Under the pieces are notes generated by a model. The model ran no database searches and was not told where the DNA came from. It saw only the letters and a program-made list of their open reading frames with translations. Positions 1 through 6,709 of a DNA stretch of 37,608 nucleotides are shown piece by piece. A program made the translations under genes and the position numbers. The first letter of the stretch is position 1; each line of letters starts with the position of its first letter. The stretch covers positions 1-37,608 of the IMG/VR virus record IMGVR_UViG_3300025666_000021; one strand, 5' to 3'. The stretch comes from a virus.

Positions 1-1
1 A

Positions 2-616
2 ACAGATTTAAAATATCTTGAAGATAATGGTGTTAAGTATTGGCGACCAGATTATGAACGCTCAGGTAGAACAGATGAAACATTAGGTCCTGTGTATGGA
101 AAACAGTGGCGTGATTTTAACGGCATAGATCAGCTTAAAAATCTTGTGTATAGCATTAATACTAACGCGCATTCAAGACGCCTTGTGGTTAGCGCATGGG
201 CTCCACACGAGCTAGATGAAATGGCATTGCCTCCTTGTCATTACGCTTTTCAAGTTTATATAAATAATGGTGTTATGGATTTGATGTGGCAACAACGATC
301 TGCCGATGTTTTCTTAGGTTTACCTTACGATATTGCAATGTATGGTTTGCTATTAGAAATGTTAGCTAAAGGCGCTGAGTTAAAAGCTGGTCAATTAATT
401 GGTCAACTAGGTGATTGCCATTTATACAACAATCATTTAGATCAAGCTAGGGAGTTTAGAAGAAGACACAATCCAAAGCTTCCTCAGTTAGAATTAGATA
501 GCGGTATATTTTTAAGTATCAGCAATGATTTATATATACCTGAATCAAATAAAATTAAATTAATTAACTACAATCCTTTGTCTGCAATCAAAGCAGAGTT
601 AAGCGTTGGCAAATAA
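2..616 (+). CDS. thyA: Thymidylate synthase ThyA, 5' end cut by window
   Basis: Converts dUMP to dTMP using methylene-tetrahydrofolate, supplying thymidylate for phage DNA. The frame is open to the left window edge, so the true start lies outside; the GTG at 92 is internal because conserved ThyA sequence (LGPVYGKQWRDF) spans it. Visible family motifs: PPCH carrying the catalytic cysteine (residue 79 of the visible frame), QRSADVFLGLPYDIA, and GDCHLYNNHLDQ for dUMP/folate binding. The C-terminus looks slightly divergent but complete. It heads a nucleotide-metabolism cluster with a MazG-type enzyme and ribonucleotide reductase on the same strand, as in many virulent phages that rebuild host nucleotides. 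Family assignment is very secure; only the N-terminal part is missing. Confidence 0.95.
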   Translation, partial: TDLKYLEDNGVKYWRPDYERSGRTDETLGPVYGKQWRDFNGIDQLKNLVYSINTNAHSRRLVVSAWAPHELDEMALPPCHYAFQVYINNGVMDLMWQQRSADVFLGLPYDIAMYGLLLEMLAKGAELKAGQLIGQLGDCHLYNNHLDQAREFRRRHNPKLPQLELDSGIFLSISNDLYIPESNKIKLINYNPLSAIKAELSVGK

Positions 617-624
617 AAATAAAT

Positions 625-1389
625 ATGTATTATATATACCACATTCCGGGTAAAAAAATTGGTGTTACACGTAATCTTAAGAATAGAGTTACCCTTATGC
701 AAGGATATAAGGAGGGTGAGTACGAAGTTCTTGAACAGTCAACAGATATAGATTATATATCAGGCCGTGAAATAGAACTTCAAAAGTCTTATAGATATAA
801 AGTTGACAGACAATCTTATAAAAATTTAATCAATAAAAATAATAAAATGAAATTAAATTCAACAGAGCAAACAACAACATTTCCAATGCCAGTTAATAAA
901 TTAAAAGGCAATTTAATGGATAACATAGGCCTTAAATGGGTGACTGATCACGGTACATTTGGCTTAGACGATCAAACTATTAATTGGATATGTAAAAACG
1001 CTAAAGTATCTATGTTCAATGTAAATAGATGTTATATTTATAATAAAGCTTACGCTTCAGAGTTTTTAGAAAGCAAAGTAGAAGTTCCTTCTAACACCGT
1101 GTATGATGACATAAGAGCTTGGGCTAAAGCAAAAGGTATATACAAGTCTGGTGATTCTAGAACTCAATATATAAAGTTAATGGAAGAAGCAGGTGAGCTA
1201 GCTCAAGCTTTATTAAAAAATGATGAGACAGAAGTTATTGATGCTATTGGTGATATGGTCGTTGTTTTGACTAACTTAGCAAAACTAAGAGGTCATAACA
1301 TTGAAGACTGTATAACGTCTGCTTACAGTGTTATTAAAGATCGTCAAGGTAAAATGATTAATGGAACATTCGTAAAACAAACTTTATAA
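625..1389 (+). CDS. GIY-YIG-like domain fused to MazG-type NTP pyrophosphohydrolase
   Basis: A 254-residue two-domain protein. The C-terminal part (about 155-254) is an all-alpha MazG-type nucleotide pyrophosphohydrolase: E187, E188 and E191 form the EExxE motif, followed by E203 and D206 (ExxD) and D210. Such enzymes hydrolyse (d)NTPs to monophosphates; phage versions are proposed to adjust nucleotide or alarmone pools. The N-terminal part (1-60) resembles a GIY-YIG fold: YYIYHI, then KIGVTRNLKNRV with R21, and a glutamate in SGREIELQKSY. The middle (70-150) is not recognised. The gene starts 8 bases after thyA behind an A-rich leader without Shine-Dalgarno sequence, and its stop overlaps the next ATG. 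MazG assignment is strong; the nuclease-like N-terminus is tentative and may only bind nucleic acid. Confidence 0.8.
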   Translation: MYYIYHIPGKKIGVTRNLKNRVTLMQGYKEGEYEVLEQSTDIDYISGREIELQKSYRYKVDRQSYKNLINKNNKMKLNSTEQTTTFPMPVNKLKGNLMDNIGLKWVTDHGTFGLDDQTINWICKNAKVSMFNVNRCYIYNKAYASEFLESKVEVPSNTVYDDIRAWAKAKGIYKSGDSRTQYIKLMEEAGELAQALLKNDETEVIDAIGDMVVVLTNLAKLRGHNIEDCITSAYSVIKDRQGKMINGTFVKQTL

Positions 1390-1652
1390 TGAATAAAAAA
1401 CAAATAGAATTTAGAGACCCAGTTGTTGAAAGAGTTGTAGATAAATTTGTATCAAGATCTGATGTTGGCTTTGCCAAATATGGTGTAACATTACAAGATG
1501 ATCCATCAAAAATGTTTGAATGGCTTAATCATTTACAAGAAGAACTTATGGATGCTGTATTGTATTTACAAAAAGCTAAAGAAGTTTATACTACAGATCT
1601 TCAAGAAGATTTATTAAGTGACTTAGATGTTGACTATGAGGAAGCCATTTAA
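1389..1652 (+). CDS. Small helical MazG-like protein
   Basis: An 87-residue acidic, probably all-helical protein. The segment KYGVTLQDD followed by WLNHLQEELMDAVLYLQKA resembles short phage proteins related to all-alpha NTP pyrophosphohydrolases: EELMDA supplies two glutamates and an aspartate in the spacing of an EExxD metal site. Its ATG overlaps the stop of the preceding MazG fusion by one base (TAATG), indicating translational coupling and a shared role in nucleotide metabolism. The full set of MazG metal ligands is not visible, so catalytic activity is uncertain; it could instead be an accessory or binding subunit. I am confident it is a real gene and only moderately confident of the family. 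Confidence 0.7.
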   Translation: MNKKQIEFRDPVVERVVDKFVSRSDVGFAKYGVTLQDDPSKMFEWLNHLQEELMDAVLYLQKAKEVYTTDLQEDLLSDLDVDYEEAI

Positions 1653-2094
1653 AAGAAAGAGCGGCAAGCGCGGTCCGGTAAGAGCAAAGAAAGTATCATA
1701 TGATGGTATTGACTTTGCTTCAGGTCTGGAAAAATATATGTATATTGCTTTACAGAAAGCAAAGATAAAAACAAAATACGAAGGTGAAACTTTTGTTTTG
1801 TTAAACGGATTTCATTTTGAAAATGAAGTATATGAGAGGCAAGCTAATAGCAAGGGTGATTATAAAAATAGAGGTTGTAAAAGAATACTACCTATAAAAT
1901 ATACTCCTGATTTTATTGGCGAAGACTTTATAATAGAAACTAAAGGTAGAGCTAACGAATCATTTCCAATGAGATGGAAGATGTTTAAGTTATTAGTATC
2001 TAATCAGTTTCCAGGACACACACTTTACAAACCACAAAACCAAAAGGAATGCGACGAAACGGTACGAATAATCCTAGAGAAGCAAAGATCATAG
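1627..2094 (+). CDS. T7-type endonuclease I (Holliday-junction resolvase family)
   Basis: A 155-residue nuclease of the phage T7 gp3 type, which cleaves branched DNA such as Holliday junctions and helps debranch DNA before packaging and degrade host DNA. The catalytic signature of this PD-(D/E)xK family is visible in order: SGLEK with E35, YTPDF with D95, then IETKGR with E104 and K106. Compared with T7 endonuclease I there is an insertion at about residues 62-90, and the first 25 residues are strongly basic. The start overlaps the end of the preceding gene by 26 bases; a second in-frame ATG at 1636 is an equally plausible start (MRKPFKRK). Neither has a clear ribosome binding site. Family assignment is secure. 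Confidence 0.85.
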   Translation: MLTMRKPFKRKSGKRGPVRAKKVSYDGIDFASGLEKYMYIALQKAKIKTKYEGETFVLLNGFHFENEVYERQANSKGDYKNRGCKRILPIKYTPDFIGEDFIIETKGRANESFPMRWKMFKLLVSNQFPGHTLYKPQNQKECDETVRIILEKQRS

Positions 2095-2219
2095 CCAAGC
2101 AAAAGTATGCCGAGCGACAGATTGATAAATGGGTTAAATGGAGTTGGGAAGTTAAAGGTAGGATTAGATATAAAGATTTAGTTAAATTACAAACAAAATA
2201 CGGAATTACAAGCACATGA
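2049..2219 (+). CDS. Small basic protein, 56 aa, unknown
   Basis: An open frame of 56 residues beginning inside the 3' end of the endonuclease gene (46-base overlap) and ending in an ATGA overlap with the next small gene. The product is rich in Lys/Arg and Trp (IDKWVKWSWEVKGR) and predicted helical; the middle could bind nucleic acid, but no family is recognised. AAAGG lies immediately before the ATG, too close to be a good Shine-Dalgarno. Support for its reality is positional: it fills an otherwise empty gap in a tightly packed operon and is coupled at its 3' end to the following frame. It may be spurious. Confidence 0.5.
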   Translation: MRRNGTNNPREAKIIAKQKYAERQIDKWVKWSWEVKGRIRYKDLVKLQTKYGITST

Positions 2220-2368
2220 AAGACGACGAAAACAAATCAGCATGGTCAATTGAAATAGGGTTTTACCCAGGGTTTTTAATAGGCATAAGAAGTTATGAAA
2301 TGGAAGATTCAAGAATACACGTTTTATACTTACCTCTTATAGACATAGCATTAACTATTTATAATTAA
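2216..2368 (+). CDS. Small protein, 50 aa, unknown
   Basis: A 50-residue frame overlapping the preceding stop by ATGA and ending just before the A-rich leader of the next gene. The product starts acidic (MKDDENKS) and continues with aromatic/hydrophobic stretches (IEIGFYPGFLIGIRSYE and LYLPLIDIALTIYN) alternating in a beta-like pattern. The sequence looks protein-like, not random, and resembles short uncharacterised proteins common in marine phages, but I cannot name a function. It lies between the endonuclease and ribonucleotide reductase genes. Confidence 0.6.
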   Translation: MKDDENKSAWSIEIGFYPGFLIGIRSYEMEDSRIHVLYLPLIDIALTIYN

Positions 2369-2373
2369 AAAAT

Positions 2374-2745
2374 ATGGATTACACTATAACTAACAGTAGC
2401 AATACCAACTGCACAAACAGTAACATCGAGTATCACCCAATGTACAACGGTACTAATGGGAGCGTGGGCTTAGGTACATCATCTCCAAACGAAAAATTAC
2501 ATATTAATAACACAATAATTTCACAACCAATGAACAATCAGAATCAAATTAAAGTAGCAATTTTTAGAATAGAAAAAGTAGAAGATCAGATAATATCATC
2601 AGAAATGATACACGAAGGGTGGTTAGATAGAACAAATAAAGAAGGTTACATGAGTATCGACTTACAAGCAGCAAAAGAGTTTAATATATCTTATGATGAT
2701 TTAGATAAAATTGTTGTTAAAGAAATTCTAGGAGTTAAGTTTTAA
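2374..2745 (+). CDS. Unknown protein with tail-fibre-like VGLGTSSPNEKLHI motif
   Basis: A 123-residue protein with two parts. Residues 1-40 are rich in Asn, Ser and Thr and run into SVGLGTSSPNEKLHI, a motif otherwise typical of Bacteroidetes surface and phage tail-fibre proteins (VGIGTTSPxxKLxV), where it precedes a trimeric or chaperone domain. Residues 55-123 form a mixed alpha/beta domain (KVAIFRIEKVEDQ, EGWLDRTNKEGYMSIDLQAAKEF) that I do not recognise. The ATG follows an AT-rich leader (TAATTAAAAAAT) and its stop overlaps the next ATG. Position among nucleotide-metabolism genes does not suggest a virion role. Function unknown. Confidence 0.65.
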   Translation: MDYTITNSSNTNCTNSNIEYHPMYNGTNGSVGLGTSSPNEKLHINNTIISQPMNNQNQIKVAIFRIEKVEDQIISSEMIHEGWLDRTNKEGYMSIDLQAAKEFNISYDDLDKIVVKEILGVKF

Positions 2746-2912
2746 TGGATGAAGATCTTAAAAACGTGGTAGCGTCTGTAGGTTTATTTATTGACAACAT
2801 ATTATATGATATGAGAAATGTATCTAAGTCTACAACAAAGCCCGTTATATTGGCTCATATAGAAGCCTGGAAGAATGAATTAGAAACAATTAAAAGCTTT
2901 ACACAAACATAA
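2745..2912 (+). CDS. Small helical protein, 55 aa, unknown
   Basis: A 55-residue frame that overlaps by TAATG both with the gene before it and with nrdB after it, exactly filling the gap between them. The product (starting MDEDLKNVVASVGLFIDN and ending ETIKSFTQT) is predicted to be two amphipathic helices. No family recognised. The double translational coupling strongly suggests that it is expressed and perhaps linked to ribonucleotide reductase, but this is inference only. Confidence 0.65.
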   Translation: MDEDLKNVVASVGLFIDNILYDMRNVSKSTTKPVILAHIEAWKNELETIKSFTQT

Positions 2913-3880
2913 TGGGATTATTTGATAAAAGAATAGCATACAAGCCTTTTGAGTATCCAGAATACTACACGGAAGGTTGGTTAAAACAAGCTCAAGCATT
3001 TTGGTTACACACTGAAATCTCAATGCAAGGCGATTTAAAAGATTGGAATGAAAGACTTACAAAAAAAGAAAAGCACCTCGTTGGAAACATTTTACTTGGG
3101 TTCGCTCAGACAGAGTGCGCCGTGTCCGACTATTGGACTCAGAAAGTTGTTGGATGGTTTCCGAAACACGAGATCCAACAAATGGCAATGATGTTTGGTT
3201 CACAAGAAACTATACATGCAGTTGCTTACAGTTATTTAAATGAAACATTAGGATTAGAAGATTATGAAGCATTTTTACACGAGCCGGCCACGTCCGACAG
3301 ATTTGATAATCTGGTTGCTTATGACGGTAATAACCTTACTGGTATTGCGAGGAGTTTGGCTGTATTTTCAGCCTTTGCTGAGGGAGTTAGCTTGTATTCT
3401 GCTTTTGCTGTTTTATATTCTTTTCAATTACGCAATCTCCTTAAGGGGGTAGGCCAACAAATGAAGTGGTCAGTAAGAGATGAATCATTGCACAGTAAAA
3501 TGGGATGTCAATTATTCCGTCATATGTGCGAAGAAGATGATCAGTTACTACACTTATGTCGAGAAGATATAATAAAAGCTGCAGAAGCAATGGTTTCTTT
3601 AGAAACAAAGTATATAGACAAGATGTTTGAGATGGGTGACATTGAAGGCATATCGTCTAATGATTTAAAACATTTTATAAAAAAGAGAACAAATGAAAAA
3701 CTTGTGGAACTTGGTTACGTTGACCTGGGGTCGTATTTTGCGTATGACACTAAAGCAGCAGCTAATCTTGATTGGTTCTATCATCTTACCGGGGGCGTCA
3801 CTCATACTGATTTTTTCGCAATTAGGCCAACAGATTATAGCAAAGCTGGTGAGGGTGAGGACTATGAGGACATTTGGTAG
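2912..3880 (+). CDS. nrdB: Class I ribonucleotide reductase, small (beta) subunit NrdB
   Basis: Holds the diiron-tyrosyl radical cofactor that drives reduction of ribonucleotides to deoxyribonucleotides by NrdA. At 322 residues it is of normal length. Metal ligands are visible: E68 (where E. coli has Asp84), E99 and H102 in SQETIHAVAY, E157, and E191 and H194 in RDESLH. The radical tyrosine is Y106, at the same spacing (His+4) as Tyr122 of E. coli. The C-terminus (GEDYEDIW) is the acidic tail expected to bind NrdA. ATG overlaps the preceding stop (TAATG). nrdB comes before nrdA, separated by one or two small genes. Several stretches (3090-3170 and 3280-3470) are richer in G+C than their surroundings, discussed under findings. 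Confidence 0.95.
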   Translation: MGLFDKRIAYKPFEYPEYYTEGWLKQAQAFWLHTEISMQGDLKDWNERLTKKEKHLVGNILLGFAQTECAVSDYWTQKVVGWFPKHEIQQMAMMFGSQETIHAVAYSYLNETLGLEDYEAFLHEPATSDRFDNLVAYDGNNLTGIARSLAVFSAFAEGVSLYSAFAVLYSFQLRNLLKGVGQQMKWSVRDESLHSKMGCQLFRHMCEEDDQLLHLCREDIIKAAEAMVSLETKYIDKMFEMGDIEGISSNDLKHFIKKRTNEKLVELGYVDLGSYFAYDTKAAANLDWFYHLTGGVTHTDFFAIRPTDYSKAGEGEDYEDIW

Positions 3881-3941
3881 AATAAATATAACACAACAAG
3901 AAATAGATAAACAATTATATGAAAGAACAGACGCTACTTGA
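3864..3941 (+). CDS. Possible 25-aa peptide between nrdB and the 70-aa gene
   Basis: A 25-residue frame (MRTFGRINITQQEIDKQLYE and five more residues) that starts 17 bases before the nrdB stop and ends two bases before an ATG at 3943. It would fill the apparent gap between nrdB and the next gene and keep the overlapping pattern of this operon. No ribosome binding site or family. It could equally be a chance frame. Confidence 0.3.
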   Translation: MRTFGRINITQQEIDKQLYERTDAT

Positions 3942-4131
3942 AATGAAGAACAAGATTGAGACATTAGGAATGATCAATCAAAAAGTAATAGGAGAATTAA
4001 ATCAGCTAACTACAATAGCTTTAGGAACCTTAGAAGCAATTAAACATATGCCAGGTTATGATGAAGCAATTGAAAAACTTAAGGAAAAAGCTGGTGAAGA
4101 AAAAGTTGAAGATAAAAAACTAGAATTATAA
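3919..4131 (+). CDS. Small coiled-coil protein between nrdB and nrdA, unknown
   Basis: A 70-residue, largely helical protein with heptad-like spacing of Leu/Ile/Met (residues 5-45) and a charged C-terminal tail rich in Lys and Glu (EKLKEKAGEEKVEDKK). It sits between nrdB and nrdA, with its stop one base before the nrdA ATG. A second in-frame ATG at 3943 (62 residues) directly follows the stop of the possible 25-aa peptide and may be the true start. No family recognised. Location inside the ribonucleotide reductase operon suggests a small partner or simple passenger; this cannot be decided from sequence. Confidence 0.65.
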   Translation: MKEQTLLEMKNKIETLGMINQKVIGELNQLTTIALGTLEAIKHMPGYDEAIEKLKEKAGEEKVEDKKLEL

Positions 4132-4132
4132 T

Positions 4133-5851
4133 ATGTGGAACAATGATTGGATTAAAGGCGAGGACTATCCTGCGTGGGGTGATACGAACGTATACAAGAA
4201 GACAATATCCGGGGGATACTTATATAACGGAGAAACACCTAGAGAAGCATACCATAGGGTCTCTAAAACGGTTGCTCGTAGATTATATAAACCAGAGATG
4301 GCTGAAACTTTTTTTAATTATATTTGGAATGGTTGGCTGTGCCTTGCTAGTCCGGTACTCTCAAACACGGGGACTGACAGGGGCTTACCTATTAGTTGCT
4401 TTGGTATCGATGTTGCTGATTCGATTCAGGATATCGGACAGAAAAATCTAGAGATGATGCTACTCGCTAAGCAAGGTGGTGGTGTTGGTATTGGTATTAA
4501 TCAAATAAGACCTGCGGGCGCTAAAATTACAGGTAATGGAACATCAGACGGAGTCGTACCTTTCTGCAAAATATATGACTCAACAATTCTTGCAACTAAT
4601 CAAGGGAGTGTCCGTAGAGGAGCTGCCTCAGTTAATATCAACATCGAACACGCGGACTTTGAGGAGTGGCTTGAGATCAGGGAACCTAAAGGAGATGTTA
4701 ACAGACAATCGCTTAACTTACATCAGTGCGCAATTGTTGGCGATAAGTTTATGCGTAAGCTTGAACAAGGGGATGCTGAAGCAAGGGGTAAATGGAGTAA
4801 ATTGCTTAGAAAGCGAAAAGCAACTGGAGAACCGTATATTATGTTTAAAGGAAATGTTAATAAAGCAAATCCAGAAGCATATAAGCACAACGGATTAAAA
4901 GTTCATATGACTAATATATGTTCAGAAATAACGTTACACACCGATGAAAACCACAGTTTTGTATGTTGTTTATCATCATTAAATTTATCAAAATATGAAG
5001 AATGGAAAGATACTAATCTTATATATGACTCAATATACTTTCTTGATGGGGTTATGGAGGAATTTATTCAACGCGCCAAAGGGCTTCGAGGTTTCGAAAA
5101 TAGTGTTAGATCAGCAAATAAAGGGCGTGCTTTGGGCTTGGGGGTCCTTGGATGGCACACATATCTCCAAGAAAGAGGAATACCTTTTGAAGGTTTACTA
5201 TCTCAGTTTGAAACTAGGAAAATATTTTCACAAATTAAGATTGAAAGTGAAAGAGCTTCTAGGGATCTTGCTGAAATTTATGGCGAGCCTCTGTGGTGTG
5301 TTGGTACTGGTATGCGCAATACTCACCTTCGCGCTGTTGCTCCCACTGTTAGCAATAGTAAGCTTAGTGGTAATGTTTCGCCAGGAATAGAACCATGGGC
5401 TGCTAATGTATTTGCAGAGCAAGGAGCTAATGGAACTTTCATTAGAAAGAATCCTACATTAGTTAAACTATTAAGAAAACATAAATTAAATAATGAAAAG
5501 ATATGGAGTAAAATACTGGCTGATGGAGGTTCGGTCCAAGATATCAGTGAGCTTGATAATATTACTATGGGCCATGACATACCTGCTAAGGAAGTGTTTA
5601 AAACGTTTAAGGAAATTAATCAACTAGAATTAGTTAATCAAGCAGGGTTAAGACAACAGTATATAGATCAGTCTGTTAGTTTAAACTTAGCGTTTCCTTC
5701 TGAGGCAACACCTAAGTGGTTGAACAAAGTTCATTTTAATGCATGGAAGCAAGGTATTAAAACTTTATATTATACTAGAACTGAATCTGTTTTACGAGGT
5801 GATATAGCTGCAAGCGCTATGAATGAAGATTGCCAAGCATGTGATGGCTAA
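4133..5851 (+). CDS. nrdA: Class I ribonucleotide reductase, large (alpha) subunit NrdA
   Basis: Catalytic subunit that reduces NDPs to dNDPs. Visible active-site elements: C89 (SCFGID) and C278 (CCLSSLNLS) as the redox pair, N261/C263/E265 (TNICSEI) carrying the thiyl-radical cysteine, the radical-transfer tyrosines Y546-Y547 (KTLYYTRT), and a C-terminal C567xxC570 pair for re-reduction by thioredoxin or glutaredoxin. At 572 residues it is short: the N-terminal allosteric ATP-cone of the E. coli enzyme is absent, so overall activity control by dATP is probably lost. The reading frame is uninterrupted by intron or intein. The catalytic regions, especially 4321-4440, are GC-richer than flanking DNA (57 of 120 bases counted). 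A homing endonuclease gene follows directly. Confidence 0.95.
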   Translation: MWNNDWIKGEDYPAWGDTNVYKKTISGGYLYNGETPREAYHRVSKTVARRLYKPEMAETFFNYIWNGWLCLASPVLSNTGTDRGLPISCFGIDVADSIQDIGQKNLEMMLLAKQGGGVGIGINQIRPAGAKITGNGTSDGVVPFCKIYDSTILATNQGSVRRGAASVNINIEHADFEEWLEIREPKGDVNRQSLNLHQCAIVGDKFMRKLEQGDAEARGKWSKLLRKRKATGEPYIMFKGNVNKANPEAYKHNGLKVHMTNICSEITLHTDENHSFVCCLSSLNLSKYEEWKDTNLIYDSIYFLDGVMEEFIQRAKGLRGFENSVRSANKGRALGLGVLGWHTYLQERGIPFEGLLSQFETRKIFSQIKIESERASRDLAEIYGEPLWCVGTGMRNTHLRAVAPTVSNSKLSGNVSPGIEPWAANVFAEQGANGTFIRKNPTLVKLLRKHKLNNEKIWSKILADGGSVQDISELDNITMGHDIPAKEVFKTFKEINQLELVNQAGLRQQYIDQSVSLNLAFPSEATPKWLNKVHFNAWKQGIKTLYYTRTESVLRGDIAASAMNEDCQACDG

Positions 5852-5898
5852 GGAGCTTTGTATTATATTGGTCCCATTACTAAATAACATATAGTTAA

Positions 5899-5913
5899 AT
5901 AGTAATATACTAT
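5899..5913 (+). other. Short perfect inverted repeat upstream of homing endonuclease
   Basis: ATAGTA-ATA-TACTAT, a perfect 6-bp stem with a 3-base loop in the AT-rich gap between nrdA and the GIY-YIG gene. It could be an operator, a weak RNA hairpin, or chance in very AT-rich DNA. No poly-T follows it on the + strand, so it is not a convincing terminator. Confidence 0.3.
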
Positions 5914-5917
5914 TAAT

Positions 5918-5992
5918 ATCACACGTATATTTATACTTTTACCTGTTTTCGAGAGATAATTTGATGGGTAAATAATAATTTATATGTGTGAT
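5918..5992 (+). promoter_or_regulatory. Putative RNA hairpin sequestering the homing endonuclease start
   Basis: ATCACACGTATA (5918-5929) pairs with TATATGTGTGAT (5981-5992) over 12 positions, with one G-U wobble in RNA. The 3' arm contains the ATG at 5984 and lies 10-20 bases before the alternative ATG at 6002, so in a long read-through transcript from nrdA the start region would be folded away. The enclosed loop (5930-5980) is AT-rich and could hold a promoter giving a shorter transcript lacking the 5' arm. This layout matches the known control of phage T4 intron endonucleases, where a hairpin blocks translation of early transcripts. The pairing is seen; the function is inferred. Confidence 0.45.
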
Positions 5993-6592
5993 AATTATAT
6001 TATGGATATATACTTTTACAGAACAAACAATAAACTTAATGGTAAATTTTACTATGGAACACATCAACAAAACGGTAGGCCTTATTTAGGATCAGGCACA
6101 ATACTAAACAGAGCTATAGATAGATACGGCGTTGACAGTTTTGAGTTTGTTATACTTAAAAGATTTAATACTAGGCAAGAAGCGTATGATTTTGAAGATA
6201 GGTTCCTAAAACTATATAATATATCATCATTACCTAATTCTTATAACATAAAAAACGAAGGTTGTGGTGGGGATACTTTTACTAACAACCCACGTAAAGA
6301 AGAAACGCGGATAAAGCACCGTATCAACATGACTAAAAGAATGTCAGATCCAGCAGCGAGAGCTAAAATAAATGCGTTTAGAGACGTTTCAGATGCTAGG
6401 TTGACTTATCTTAAAGAAACTTGGTCAAAAGCCTCTACGGGTCGTCTAAATGGGCGCGCTAAGAAAGTATATGTTAAAGATAAACTTTACCACACTATAG
6501 ATGAAGCTGCTTTAGGAGAAGCTTTAACAAGACAACAAGTAAAATATCGATTAAAAATGGATCACTATCCAGATTTTAAATTTAGCGTGTGA
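5984..6592 (+). CDS. Free-standing GIY-YIG homing endonuclease
   Basis: A 202-residue selfish endonuclease that would cut a specific site in related phages and copy itself by recombination. The N-terminal GIY-YIG domain (7-90) shows MDIYFY, KFYYGTH, YLGSG, the AIDRYG helix and catalytic glutamate E71 (AYDFEDRF), followed by YNIKNEGCGG as in Seg/Mob-type phage enzymes. The C-terminal segment 159-200 (KKVYVKDKLYHTIDEAALGE onward) resembles a NUMOD1-type helical DNA-binding repeat with a helix-turn-helix. It sits just after nrdA, a common homing target, and is the last + strand gene before the terminator. Start at 5984 gives six extra residues; ATG 6002 matches the domain edge better. A leader hairpin may regulate it. 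Confidence 0.9.
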   Translation: MCDNYIMDIYFYRTNNKLNGKFYYGTHQQNGRPYLGSGTILNRAIDRYGVDSFEFVILKRFNTRQEAYDFEDRFLKLYNISSLPNSYNIKNEGCGGDTFTNNPRKEETRIKHRINMTKRMSDPAARAKINAFRDVSDARLTYLKETWSKASTGRLNGRAKKVYVKDKLYHTIDEAALGEALTRQQVKYRLKMDHYPDFKFSV

Positions 6593-6623
6593 CGGATAAC
6601 AAGCATATGCTATACATAATATT

Positions 6624-6656
6624 AAAAAGGGGCCTCAATATGAGACCCCTTTTTTT
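6624..6656. terminator. Bidirectional Rho-independent terminator between convergent blocks
   Basis: GGGGCCTC-AATAT-GAGACCCC forms an 8-bp stem with one mismatch (C facing A), preceded by five A and followed by seven T, so it works on both strands. It lies between the last + strand gene (ending 6592) and the last - strand gene (ending 6710), where transcription of the two blocks meets. This is the clearest terminator in the window. Confidence 0.9.
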
Positions 6657-6709
6657 ATAGGAATTGCAGGTATGGTACGCCTGATAATCTTTACTCCTAT
6701 TTTTTATTT

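Noticed and set aside
92-94. GTG at 92 as thyA start
   Set aside because: Conserved ThyA sequence continues upstream in the same frame to the window edge, so this codon is an internal valine.
2000-2215. 71-aa - strand frame opposite the endonuclease and small gene
   Set aside because: Against operon direction, Cys/Leu-rich shadow composition, no leader.
4143-4451. 102-aa + strand frame inside nrdA
   Set aside because: Out-of-frame shadow of the unmistakable NrdA frame.
5852-5983. Possible group I intron remnant between nrdA and the homing endonuclease
   Set aside because: nrdA already ends in a complete C-terminus with the CxxC pair, and no second exon or intron core elements are visible.
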